Shown in pieces: positions 40,109 through 47,806 of a DNA stretch of 64,000 nucleotides. Under the pieces are notes generated by a model that did not search any database, was not told where the DNA came from, and saw only the letters and a list, made by a program, of their open reading frames with translations. The position numbers were made by a program, and so were the translations under genes. This stretch comes from Pseudomonas gingeri (GTDB lineage: Bacteria; Pseudomonadota; Gammaproteobacteria; Pseudomonadales; Pseudomonadaceae). How positions within the stretch are numbered: position 1 is the first letter of the stretch; each line of letters starts with the position of its first letter. Location: positions 236,067-300,066 of the forward strand of contig NZ_JACAOS010000012.1 of NCBI RefSeq assembly GCF_013386165.1, read 5' to 3'.

Positions 40109-41623
40109 ATGCCGTTTGCGATCGCCGCGCCACCAGGCGTTGTCACCGCTTGGACTCTGCTTGCGGCGCATAAAGTGCTGAAGCCTCATGAAGCCGTGGT
40201 CAAACGATTTTTAGGCACTGAAGCCACGCTGCGCTTCGCCACCCTGGATGCTGCCGTGGCAGCGATGGTCGAGCCCGACACCGATGTGGACATGGAGTGG
40301 GCGCTGGGTGTGGCCCCAGCGCAGCCCGTGCGCAAGAGCATTAACCGCTGCTTGCACGCACTGGCGAGGCAAAGCTACGAAGCGATGCTCACCAAAGCCC
40401 AAACCGACGGCGCCACGCTGTTCACCACTGCCCAGACCAATACCCCGGCGACCTTCGTGACCCAGTGTTGCACTTACTACTACCAGGGGGCGTACATGGC
40501 CGGCGATCAGTTCGCGGTGGGGGCGGCCCTGAAGCTCGAACCGACCTCCCGGTTGATCCTGCTGTACAGCGATGCCGAAGAAAACGCAGCCAAGCGCCTA
40601 GTCGGTTTTTATGGCACGTCCTGTGGGCTGACTGCGGCGCGCTTGCTGCTGGTCAAGGTGGCCGATACCAAGGCCGCGTGCCTCGCTTGCAGTGGTGTGG
40701 TCGATGCACGGGTCAGTAAGGTACCGCCCGCCATCGCCCTTCCCGCGTTGACCTTCCTGGGCGGCATGCCCACCATCGGCGGCACCAAGCTGTGCCCGGT
40801 GGGCGGGGCGACCACCGATGTGGCGGCGTCGATCATGAGTGGCGACGGCCGTGGCAACGTGGCCAAGTGGGACAACATCGACCCCAACGGCAACAGCTAC
40901 TGGCGCTACCGGGTCGACAAGTTCCTGAGCGCCAAGAACATCGCCAAGACGCAGAAGTACGTGATCGTCTGGACCCGCTTCAGCGGCAAGGACGGTGGTG
41001 CGCATGCCGAGCTGGACGACAGCTGGACCGGGCTGGGACAGGTGTGCCACGCGCTGCTGAAAAAGGACCTGAATGTGATCGTGGTCGGCAAGCCGCGCAA
41101 TGATCGAGACCTGAACACCAAGCTGACTGAGCACCTGACTGCGCTGGACACGAAGGACGGTGCGGTGGCGCGGGCCAAGTTGCAGGTGTGGGGCGAGTAT
41201 TGGAAACAGGAAGACGGTGGGCCCAACCGCAAGATCATCGGGCCGAGCCGTGCGGCCGAGTATGCGATTTTCCTGCGCATGACCCAGGATGCCTGGGGCT
41301 GCAAGCTGGTGCACCTGGGCATGCGTAGCGGGGCGATGGACGCGGCGGCACTGTTGGGTATGCGCACGCGCTTCATCGAGAACGCTGGCAACCAGCAGAT
41401 TGCGCGTACCACCAAGTGGACGGGTGGCAGCAACGACAACGCGCTTTACCAGCGTATCGCCGTGTCGGAGCTGTCGACCCGCCGGGCGCGGATGATGGGA
41501 AACGGCACGTTCAACAAGGCGGCGCATGCCGAAGGTACGTTGGACAAGAGCGGGGTGGCCCGGGGATACAAGGCCAGCGATGTGACAATGATCGTTAGCA
41601 GTGTGGAAACGGCGTTGGCTTAG
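40109..41623 (+). CDS. uncharacterised 504-residue protein
   Basis: I do not recognise a family. The protein is soluble, without signal or membrane segments, and rich in Ala, Lys and Thr. Residues ~120-215 contain several cysteines (TQCCTYYY, SCGL, AACLACSGVVDA). From ~290 there is an alternating beta/alpha pattern (KYVIVWTRFSGKDGGAHAEL, then LNVIVVGKPRNDRDL) leading to KLVHLGMRSGAMDAAALLGM and RTRFIENAGNQQ. This last part loosely resembles the C-terminal Rossmann half of GT-B glycosyltransferases, where a G-S-x-M-x-AA-LG motif holds a nucleotide-sugar; that is speculation. It diverges from the SF1 helicase gene with a 183-base spacer inside the repeat-bounded island. Confidence 0.75.
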   Translation: MPFAIAAPPGVVTAWTLLAAHKVLKPHEAVVKRFLGTEATLRFATLDAAVAAMVEPDTDVDMEWALGVAPAQPVRKSINRCLHALARQSYEAMLTKAQTDGATLFTTAQTNTPATFVTQCCTYYYQGAYMAGDQFAVGAALKLEPTSRLILLYSDAEENAAKRLVGFYGTSCGLTAARLLLVKVADTKAACLACSGVVDARVSKVPPAIALPALTFLGGMPTIGGTKLCPVGGATTDVAASIMSGDGRGNVAKWDNIDPNGNSYWRYRVDKFLSAKNIAKTQKYVIVWTRFSGKDGGAHAELDDSWTGLGQVCHALLKKDLNVIVVGKPRNDRDLNTKLTEHLTALDTKDGAVARAKLQVWGEYWKQEDGGPNRKIIGPSRAAEYAIFLRMTQDAWGCKLVHLGMRSGAMDAAALLGMRTRFIENAGNQQIARTTKWTGGSNDNALYQRIAVSELSTRRARMMGNGTFNKAAHAEGTLDKSGVARGYKASDVTMIVSSVETALA

Positions 41624-41626
41624 GTG

Positions 41627-41815
41627 TTCGGTCCCAGAATGAGAGGGTGCGGATTAATTGTGAAGCGGTCTGGATTTTGAGCCCAGGCCTCGCAGATCAC
41701 TTTAAAGGGAGTACACCATCGCAACCCCCGAAGCGGTTGGTAGCGCCGTTGTCAGTCAGGACGATATGGATTTGGTACGGAAAGGCTTGGATAACCTGGC
41801 GCAAAAACAAGGACC
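41627..41815 (-). pseudogene. IS481-family transposase remnant (internal deletion)
   Basis: The minus strand reads LRQVIQAFPYQIHIVLTDNG, the first catalytic-Asp region of IS481-type integrase cores. A short garbled join then leads into KVICEAWAQNPDRFTINPHP and LILGPNT, the family's C-terminal tail. About 120 residues of catalytic core between them are missing. The tail is duplicated at 43757-43838. The rest of 41816-41955 has no gene. Confidence 0.75.
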
Positions 41816-41900
41816 TTTGCAAAAGCTACGCAGCTAAATAGTTCGGTCTGTTGACGCCGGGCTGGATGACGATTGGCTGATGCGGCGCTCAAAACAACCG

Positions 41901-41940
41901 TTCGAAACATTCTGGAAAGGCTTCATGCTTTCCCCTTTCT
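41901..41940. repeat. 40-bp repeat, uninterrupted copy
   Basis: TTCGAAACATTCTGGAAAGG, then CTTCATGCTTTCCCCTTTCT. A second copy lies at 43315-43413, where it is split by about 57 bases. Confidence 0.6.
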
Positions 41941-41955
41941 TCGCCCGCATCTCGA

Positions 41956-42285
41956 TTAAAGTGTGGGACTTTCAGTCAGCCAAGCTGGAATGTCCCGCAT
42001 TCCATGTAGGATGCGCCGCACGTCAATGTGGTCTTCGCGTTCAACGTAGAACACCAGATGGGGATAACGACTCAGGGGCCAATAAAAGAAACCCTCGTAA
42101 ATTGAACTCATGGGCGTAGCGGGGGAGGCGTGACGCGGGGTGCCGGGAAATATGCGCATAAGCGGCTTCCAGGTCATCGATGAACCCTAAAGCCGCCTGT
42201 TCTGCCTGTGATGCAAGTAGTAGCTGATCGCAGTTTCTACATCCTGGTTGGCTAACGCCCTCGGAATGACGGACTTTGCCTTCAT
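41956..42285 (-). pseudogene. ParE/RelE-type toxin, frameshifted
   Basis: The gene starts at the ATG at 42285, overlapping the antitoxin stop by four bases. The first frame reads RALANQDVETAISYYL. One shift gives QAEQAALGFIDDLEAAYAHI and RYAHEFNLRGF, and another returns YWPLSRYPHLVFYVEREDHI and DVRRILHGMRDIPAWL. All three parts are typical of ParE toxins, so the gene once encoded a ~100-residue gyrase-type toxin and is now broken by at least two frameshifts. The antitoxin is left as an orphan. Confidence 0.8.
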
Positions 42286-42503
42286 TCCTTCAGTACCCTG
42301 GCACGCAGAGACTTGAAGTAGTCACCGTCGACAGGTGTGCCGGGTGCCGATTCAGCACCCGCGAGCAACAGGCCGCGGAGGTTCTGTCGATCCTGATCCT
42401 TGCGAATCAGCTCCCGGACATATTCGCTACTGGTGCTATAGCCCCTCTGGCTGACCTGATCATCAATAAAGGTCTTGAGAGCATTGGGTAGGGAGATATT
42501 CAT
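42282..42503 (-). CDS. ParD-type antitoxin (orphaned)
   Basis: This 73-residue antitoxin starts at the ATG at 42503 (MNISLPNALKTFIDDQVSQR). The N-terminal ribbon-helix-helix is followed by GYSTSSEYVRELIRKDQDR, the hallmark of the CC2985/ParD group, and the C-terminal tail (SAPGTPVDGDYFKSLRARV) would wrap the toxin. A TTG ten codons upstream is also possible. Its toxin partner directly downstream is frameshifted. Such orphans still repress their own promoter and can neutralise related toxins. Confidence 0.85.
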   Translation of the reverse strand: MNISLPNALKTFIDDQVSQRGYSTSSEYVRELIRKDQDRQNLRGLLLAGAESAPGTPVDGDYFKSLRARVLKE

Positions 42504-42549
42504 GGGACTTATGGTTTTGTCGGTTTTTGACAAAGTTTGCCCTTATGGA

Positions 42550-42855
42550 TCAGAGGATCGCCTGCAATCCTTTGTCAGCAATGACATTGAGCAGTTTGAG
42601 AGCAGGCCCGCCAGGGCGTGTGTCGCCCTGTTCCCACTTGCGCACGGTCGATGCCGTGGTGTGCAGGTGAAGCGCGAATACGGGCTGGCTGAACCGCAAT
42701 GCCTCACGCAGGCACTTGATATCGGTAGCACTGAACTCCCGTACGGGAGGTGGGCAGATCGCGTCGAACTCGCGCATCGTCACCTTGTCGATTACGCCAG
42801 CATCATGCAAGGCGGCGAGGTCGCCGCGCAGGGACTCAATGATCTTGCTCGTCAC
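42550..42855 (-). CDS. HTH antitoxin of a toxin-first TA pair (HigA/NadS-like)
   Basis: This 101-residue protein begins at a GTG (42855) after GGAGG. Its C-terminal half is an XRE-type helix-turn-helix (KCLREALRFSQPVFALHLHT, then TASTVRKWEQGDTRPGGPAL), the layout of HigA-2/NadS antitoxins. The N-terminal part (LRGDLAALHDAGVIDKVTMR) is the typical helical segment. It overlaps the preceding toxin gene by 20 bases, so translation is coupled. It would neutralise the toxin and autorepress the operon. Confidence 0.88.
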   Translation of the reverse strand: MTSKIIESLRGDLAALHDAGVIDKVTMREFDAICPPPVREFSATDIKCLREALRFSQPVFALHLHTTASTVRKWEQGDTRPGGPALKLLNVIADKGLQAIL

Positions 42856-43219
42856 AACACACCTCCAGTAATACTCCTGTCTGCAATGCCTTCACCAAGT
42901 CTTCGGGAGATAGCTCCAGAAACACCTTGCCAACATATTGCAGAGCCTTTCTCTCATCCTGCGTGATATTCGCGATATCGCTTTTCGAGAACCCATGCAG
43001 GAATACATAACGACTGCCGATCCTGGCCGACAAGAACGTACGGTAGCCACCGCTTTTGCCGCCGCCTGGGCGGGCTACCCGTTTCTTGTAAAGGAAGCCG
43101 CCCAGATCTGCATCAATCAGGCCGGCCTCCATCTCCCTGGCGGCTTTGCACAAGCTGGCGTCGGGTAGTTTCTCGCCCGCTTGCCAGCGCGAAAAGTCTT
43201 TGCGCTTGAGAACGTTCAT
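42836..43219 (-). CDS. RelE/HigB-like toxin of a toxin-first TA pair
   Basis: This 127-residue protein has the signature of the RelE/HigB-2-type group: ADLGGFLYKKRVARPGGGKS, then GGYRTFLSARIGSRYVFLHG and FSKSDIANITQDERKALQYV. The basic residues and the aromatic-rich FLHGF strand fit an mRNA interferase fold. It is upstream of its HTH antitoxin with a 20-base overlap, the usual order for this class. Unlike the ParE and VapC genes nearby it is intact, so this is the only complete TA pair in the island. Confidence 0.88.
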   Translation of the reverse strand: MNVLKRKDFSRWQAGEKLPDASLCKAAREMEAGLIDADLGGFLYKKRVARPGGGKSGGYRTFLSARIGSRYVFLHGFSKSDIANITQDERKALQYVGKVFLELSPEDLVKALQTGVLLEVCCDEQDH

Positions 43220-43314
43220 ATCGACTCGACCTATAAAATATACCCGTAACGGGTATGGATTTCCAGTTCAGGTCCTTTGACCGGACGGGAGACCTTCGCT
43301 AAAAGGAGCAGTCC

Positions 43315-43413
43315 TTCGAAACATTCCGGAAAGGCTTCAAAAAGTGGGGGGTAAGCAGATTCGATAGGTTATTGGGTATTCAGAGGCGATCAAACATCAT
43401 GCTTTCCCCTTTG
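43315..43413. repeat. 40-bp repeat, copy split by 57 bases
   Basis: TTCGAAACATTCCGGAAAGG plus CTTCA is followed after about 57 bases by TCATGCTTTCCCCTTTG. Compared with 41901-41940 the inserted piece begins with AAAAGTGGGGGG. An insertion or a rearrangement could explain it. Confidence 0.5.
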
Positions 43414-43614
43414 TCCGTGGTCTTTTCCGGATTTTGATGTGGTCCAGATTTTTTGGGATCCATAGGAAAGTTCCACTTTCAAAGCGCGGCGCAACCGCCT
43501 TGATCAAGCACAGACTGGTAGTCTCAACATCTTTATGGCCGCCTGCTCCCGCAGTAAGCATTACCCCGAGGTACGGTTGACTGGGGCTTGGCCTGCCCCT
43601 GGCCGGGCCCGAAT

Positions 43615-43640
43615 CATGAGGCGGATCTTAAAAGGCCCCG
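43615..43640. repeat. 26-bp direct repeat, right copy
   Basis: CATGAGGCGGATCTTAAAAG, then GCCCCG. This is the partner of 36093-36118. Confidence 0.6.
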
Positions 43641-43756
43641 ATAGCGGGTCGTCAAAATGCTAGGTTGACTTCCCTCCATCGTCACGAAGATGTTCTCGCG
43701 CTGCGCTCTGATGGCGGCCAAAACTTCCATGGCGAACTCATGACCGTTTCCTAGCT

Positions 43757-43838
43757 GTTCGGTCCCGGAATGAGATGGTGCGGATTAATTGTGAAACGGT
43801 CTGGATTTTGAGTCCAGGCCTCACAGATCACTTTGAAG
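43757..43838 (-). pseudogene. IS481-family transposase C-terminal tail
   Basis: The minus strand encodes PFKVICEAWTQNPDRFTINP, then HHLIPGPNS, the same tail as at 41627 with few differences over about 80 bases. The rest of the IS is absent. Its upstream edge is fused directly into the vapC fragment, so an insertion followed by deletion probably removed the 5' part of vapC. Confidence 0.7.
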
Positions 43839-44123
43839 GGCTTGCGCCTTATGCCAGAAGGGCAGCGGCGTGACCGGCTGTGGGGTGTGGCTTTGGACAT
43901 CTTCAATATCGACTTTGCTGGTCGGTTGCTAGGGTTCGATAGCGATGCGGCGGATGCCTTTGCCGAGATATCGGCATCACGCCGTCTTGACGGCGCACCC
44001 ATCAGTCAGTTTGACGCAATGATTGCGGCGATGGCCTCCTCGCGTGGTGCGATATTGGCGACCCGCAACGTCAAGGATTTTGTGGGTTGTGGCGTTGATG
44101 TCGTGAATCCTTGGGACTGTTAG
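43833..44123 (+). pseudogene. VapC/FitB-type PIN toxin, 5' truncated
   Basis: The frame gives LRLMPEGQRRDRLWGVALDI, then FAGRLLGFDSDAADAFAEIS and DAMIAAMASSRGAILATRNV, the C-terminal two thirds of a VapC/FitB PIN-domain ribonuclease. The first ~50 residues, carrying the first catalytic Asp (LDTNVxSE), are missing and replaced by the IS481 tail. The later acidic positions (D in FDSDAA and in ISQFDA) remain. It cannot be an active toxin and has no VapB beside it. Its 3' end overlaps the convergent YeeE/YedE gene by 53 bases. Confidence 0.82.
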
Positions 44124-45063
44124 ATATTGCTTTGAATCCAGGTCGGCGATTGACGCGCTGAGCTCGAGCTTTGCACCACAATGACACCAGAATGCCCGTG
44201 ACGATCGACACCAATGGAATGCTTGCAGCAACCCCCAGTGTTGGAAATACCAACAGTATCTGCGAGTCGTTACCGCCGAGCATCATCGACGCTCCAATCC
44301 CCATCAAAATACCCGCCAACAAATGAACGGCAGCCTTTGACGGGGTAAAGGCCTCGAAACGGAACGTTTTCCTGTACAGGGTAAAACTCAGCATGCCGGC
44401 CAACAACATGACAAACACCGCAATACGTCGGGCGCCGATGGTCATATCGGTTAGCCAGAACATCTGTGAGATGTTGTAAAAGAACACACTAGGTGTCCAT
44501 GACGGCTCGAATGTGTAGAGCGCACTTGTCAGTGCACCGAGCAACAGACTGGAGAGCACCAGGTGTTTATTACCATGTAGGCTGACCAAAAAGATCAGCA
44601 CCAGCGCCACTACAGCGATCAACAGCCAGTAATGGTGGCTGGAAATTTCCGGCATCAGGATGGTCTTCTGTTCGGGCATCATGTGCAGGTAATACCAGAG
44701 CACGGTCCCCAGCACCCAGCCGATCATCGTGAACAGTTTATTGAAATTGCCACAGGCAAACCTGGTCAGCGTGCCGACGCTGCAACCGTTGTTCAGCACC
44801 GATGCCACCCCGAACAAAAAGCCTCCCGCCACCAGTAACGGATAGGAAATACCAGGCGAGTACAGCGGCAGGCTGACCTCGGAGAAACGATACAGCGGGG
44901 CCAGCATCAACCCGAACAATCCACACGATGTCAGCGCCACAAACAACGTCGGGCGACCTGCCAGCAATTGCTCGCTCGCTTTGACCAGGCACATACCCAT
45001 GCGCTGCGAAACCCAGCCAATCAGGAACGCTAATACCAACGCCATCAGTAGAGAGAAAACCAT
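44071..45063 (-). CDS. YeeE/YedE-family membrane transporter
   Basis: This 330-residue protein has about nine or ten predicted membrane helices and the YeeE/YedE (TsuA) motifs: GMCLVKASEQLLAGRP, FGVASVLNNGCSVGTLTRFA, and the second half-repeat MGIGASMMLGGNDSQILLVF. Cysteines in the first two motifs line the path through which thiosulfate or related sulfur compounds are taken up. The C-terminal tail is hydrophilic and basic (NRRPGFKAISNSPKDSRHQR), and its last 53 bases overlap the truncated vapC, so the true end may have been altered by that junction. No sulfurtransferase gene is beside it. Confidence 0.85.
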   Translation of the reverse strand: MVFSLLMALVLAFLIGWVSQRMGMCLVKASEQLLAGRPTLFVALTSCGLFGLMLAPLYRFSEVSLPLYSPGISYPLLVAGGFLFGVASVLNNGCSVGTLTRFACGNFNKLFTMIGWVLGTVLWYYLHMMPEQKTILMPEISSHHYWLLIAVVALVLIFLVSLHGNKHLVLSSLLLGALTSALYTFEPSWTPSVFFYNISQMFWLTDMTIGARRIAVFVMLLAGMLSFTLYRKTFRFEAFTPSKAAVHLLAGILMGIGASMMLGGNDSQILLVFPTLGVAASIPLVSIVTGILVSLWCKARAQRVNRRPGFKAISNSPKDSRHQRHNPQNP

Positions 45064-45206
45064 GTTCGTGCGCCACTGTTGATTGGGTTGGAGCGGGCCT
45101 CGCCAAGCATGAGCGTAGCTCTCGATCAGGCAATCTGTGTATCTGTGTAGTGGTCAACCCATCACAGGCACAGGTTTGTGCTTTCTTCGGTTTTTAACCC
45201 ATCAAC

Positions 45207-45800
45207 CTACAGCCAGATCGGCACAATGGACGCCACGAGCAGCCCGCCCAAGGTCATGTTCAAAACACGCCATTGCCGTTCACTTTTCAACTGCCGCGAC
45301 AGGGCCAGCCCCGCGACGCACCACAACGCCAACGAGCACATGCAAGACACGGCAAACACCAGGCTCAGCAGCAGCGCCAGTGACGCAGCGCCCTGGGTCA
45401 GGGATGCGAATGAGGCGGCGGCACTGAGTGTCATCGCCCAGGCTTTGGGGTTTTGCAAGAGCATCCAGATGCCCGTCAGAAAACTCGCTGGTTTTTCGCT
45501 GACTGACGCGCGGCCAGGTTCGCCGCGCTGCGCTATCTGCCAAGCGAGCCAGAGCAGATAAAGCGAGCCCACCAGTTTCATCGCCAATTGCAAAGAAGGC
45601 ACCGCCAGGATCAGGCTGCCCAGACCGCCGGCCGCGGCTACAGCCACTATCGCCAAGCCAAACGATATGCCCGCAAGCAGTGGCAGTGAGCGGACCCAAC
45701 CGAAGTTCGCGCCGGATGCCGTCGCCAAGGTTGTTGCGCCACCCGGGCTGAAGGTGGCGATCATAACGAAGAGCAGGAGCGGGAGTAGCGATTCGAACAT
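45207..45800 (-). CDS. LysE/RhtB-family amino-acid exporter
   Basis: From the ATG at 45800 (GAGGAAACTTGTC upstream) this is a 197-residue inner-membrane exporter with about six helices. The first helix and loop (LLPLLLFVMIATFSPGGATT) carry the LysE-family FxPGP-like motif in the form SPGGA. Helix 3 LKLVGSLYLLWLAWQIAQRG-like residues follow (here MKLVGSLYLLWLAWQIA). The frame extends upstream to 45851 but has no further signal. It is divergent from a LysR regulator with a 95-base spacer, the common arrangement for lysE/argO-type exporters. Confidence 0.9.
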   Translation of the reverse strand: MFESLLPLLLFVMIATFSPGGATTLATASGANFGWVRSLPLLAGISFGLAIVAVAAAGGLGSLILAVPSLQLAMKLVGSLYLLWLAWQIAQRGEPGRASVSEKPASFLTGIWMLLQNPKAWAMTLSAAASFASLTQGAASLALLLSLVFAVSCMCSLALWCVAGLALSRQLKSERQWRVLNMTLGGLLVASIVPIWL

Positions 45801-45895
45801 GACAAGTTTCCTCAAGTGGTCTCGACTTAATATCGAGTTACCGACTAGCATGGAAGCTAATGTTATTAATCCTATGCATTAGGAGCGCTTATGCT

Positions 45896-46750
45896 ATGCG
45901 GACCTTGGACCTTTTGCTTTTACGCAGCTTCGTCGTGGTGGCCGAACAACGCAGCATGACGGTGGCTGCTCAGCATCTGCATGTGAGCCAAGGCGCGGTG
46001 AGCCAGCAGATCAGGAGGCTCGAGGAGATACTGGGAGGGACGTTGCTCGTCCGTGACCGACGCGGCATTCGCCTCGCGCCACTCGGTGAGCGTTTGTTTC
46101 TCAAGGCCCAGCAAATGCTGGCGCTCAACCAACAGATTTGGGCAGACGTGACCCAGGGCGCGATCCAGGGGCGGGTGCGTCTGGGTGTACCTTACGACCT
46201 GGCCGGCGTCTGGATTGCGCCGATACTCAAGTCGTTTATCGAGGCGAATGCGCAGGTGGAGTTGTCACTGAAATGTGGCTCGTCGGCAGACCTGAAAGTT
46301 GAAGTCGACAAAGGCTCGCTGGATCTGGCCATCATTGAAGAAGCGGTCAATGGCGCCAGCGGTGAATGCCTGTCGATCGATCGTCTGGTATGGGTGGGTG
46401 CCAGTGGTGGTAAAGCTTTTCTGAATACGCCATTGGCGATATCCCTGGTCGCGGACACCTGTGCATTTCGCGAGCCTGTCATTGCCGCCCTGGAAAACCA
46501 GGATCGGCAGTGGAAGGTGCTCTTTGAAAACGGCAACCTCGAGACAACGGTCGCGGTGGTCAGCAGTGATCTGGCGGTGTCGGCTTGGCTGAAGTCGGCA
46601 GTGCCTCCGGGTTTGGAGATCCTGCCCGCCGAAGCCCCCTTACCTGAGTTGCCGCCGTTTGCGATCTCGCTCCATCGAGCAAAAGGTACCGCGAGTGCGG
46701 CCTCTGTCGAGCTTGTTCGCCGCATTCATGAGCATCTTGACCGTGCCTGA
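45896..46750 (+). CDS. LysR-family transcriptional regulator
   Basis: This 284-residue regulator starts at 45896 (AGGAG ten bases before) as MRTLDLLLLRSFVVVAEQRS. The HTH (SMTVAAQHLHVSQGAVSQQI) and the link helix are typical. The effector domain is shorter and more diverged. It diverges from the LysE-type exporter gene, which it probably controls in response to an amino acid. A short LysR C-terminal fragment follows three bases after its stop. Confidence 0.9.
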   Translation: MRTLDLLLLRSFVVVAEQRSMTVAAQHLHVSQGAVSQQIRRLEEILGGTLLVRDRRGIRLAPLGERLFLKAQQMLALNQQIWADVTQGAIQGRVRLGVPYDLAGVWIAPILKSFIEANAQVELSLKCGSSADLKVEVDKGSLDLAIIEEAVNGASGECLSIDRLVWVGASGGKAFLNTPLAISLVADTCAFREPVIAALENQDRQWKVLFENGNLETTVAVVSSDLAVSAWLKSAVPPGLEILPAEAPLPELPPFAISLHRAKGTASAASVELVRRIHEHLDRA

Positions 46751-46753
46751 TTC

Positions 46754-46883
46754 ACCGAGTGCCCGAGGCGGAAGCGGGCAGTCTTCGCTCCTTACTCGAC
46801 CCATCCATCGCGACCTATGGCGGGTCGTGCACGCTGACCTACGACATTCGCCCACGATCCGAGCTATCGTCGACTTCATCTAG
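46754..46883 (+). pseudogene. LysR C-terminal fragment
   Basis: This frame ends with PIHRDLWRVVHADLRHSPTI, then RAIVDFI and a stop. That is the standard last helix and strand of LysR effector domains (LW.L.H.DLR...RVRA..DF). It begins right after the intact LysR gene but is not homologous to its end in frame, so it is the leftover of another LysR gene removed by deletion. Confidence 0.7.
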
Positions 46884-46884
46884 C

Positions 46885-47556
46885 TCACGCCCGCTTCTCG
46901 GCGACCCACAACAACGACTGTGGCACAGCACTTTGCGGATGCTGCGGCTCCTGCAGCCCCACCTGCCGAAAGCCGCCCATGTCCAGCGCATTGACCCAAC
47001 TGGACAACGTCCGGAAATACCACGGCATGGGTTCCCACTGGCCCTTGAACCCATCGAAGGTCTCCTGGCGCCAACCATCCTGATAGTCGCCTGCCGCCGC
47101 AGTCCACGGATGCAGCGTCTGGATCACCAGCGCGCCGCCAGGGGCGAGCAGGGCGTTCATGGCCGTGAGCAGAGGGATGATGTCCTGGTGCAGCAAGGCG
47201 AAGTTGGCGCAGATCAGGTCGTAGTCGCTGCCGACGTCCACCTTGGCCTCCACCAATGCCTCATAGCTCGCCAAATGCACCGGCGAAGAGCCCGCTGTCC
47301 GCGCCGCCTCGACCAACGTTGCATCGCCATCCACTCCAACCGCGTCGATGCCGCGTTTTTCAAGCTCGCGCAACAGCCACCCCTCACCGCAGCCCAGGTC
47401 GAGCACACGCTCGGGCTGTCGGCCGAGCACCGCCCGCAGAATGGCCTGATCGGTGACCTGGCGACGACTTTCAATCCCGCCGCTGCGCACCACGTCGATC
47501 CAGGATTGGGCATTGTGGTGCCAGCTTTGCAGGAGGGTGGATTCGGTGACGGGCAT
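46885..47556 (-). CDS. class I SAM-dependent methyltransferase
   Basis: From the ATG at 47556 (GGAG upstream) this is a 223-residue methyltransferase with the motif I glycine loop VLDLGCGEGWLLRELEKRGI, motif II acidic residue in AVGVDGDATLVEAA, and motif IV YDLICANFALLHQDIIPLLT. The ALLAPGGALVIQTLHPW segment is the post-motif strand. It belongs to the ubiquinone/menaquinone or bile-type Methyltransf_11/23 group; the substrate cannot be told. It stands alone, with the LysR fragment abutting its 3' end. Confidence 0.88.
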   Translation of the reverse strand: MPVTESTLLQSWHHNAQSWIDVVRSGGIESRRQVTDQAILRAVLGRQPERVLDLGCGEGWLLRELEKRGIDAVGVDGDATLVEAARTAGSSPVHLASYEALVEAKVDVGSDYDLICANFALLHQDIIPLLTAMNALLAPGGALVIQTLHPWTAAAGDYQDGWRQETFDGFKGQWEPMPWYFRTLSSWVNALDMGGFRQVGLQEPQHPQSAVPQSLLWVAEKRA

Positions 47557-47806
47557 TTTGATCTCCGCAGTGGTTGGAGGGACGGATAGGTCGCAAGGTA
47601 CACAGCCATCGCCAGCCCACGTTAGGGAGAACCCCATTTTTGCGCAAGCCGGGAGGTATTGCCCGTGGGGTTTGGCCTGACTTTATTCCGTCATTTTTTT
47701 GCAATGGGCGCGTGCGAGCCTTTCTTGGCGAAGATAGGGAATAAAGGGTGTTTCGGTACGCTAATGCGTTGTTTTAATTGCGCGAAATAGATTTTAAGGA
47801 AAGTCG

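Larger units (their letters stand above)
43220..43756. other. 537-base accessory spacer, no complete gene
   Basis: This stretch contains the TA promoter, the split second copy of the 40-base repeat (43315-43339 and 43397-43413) and the right copy of the 26-base direct repeat. On the minus strand near 43680-43745 a short open segment (GHEFAMEVLAAIRAQRENIF) looks coding but has no start or family I can name. Confidence 0.5.
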
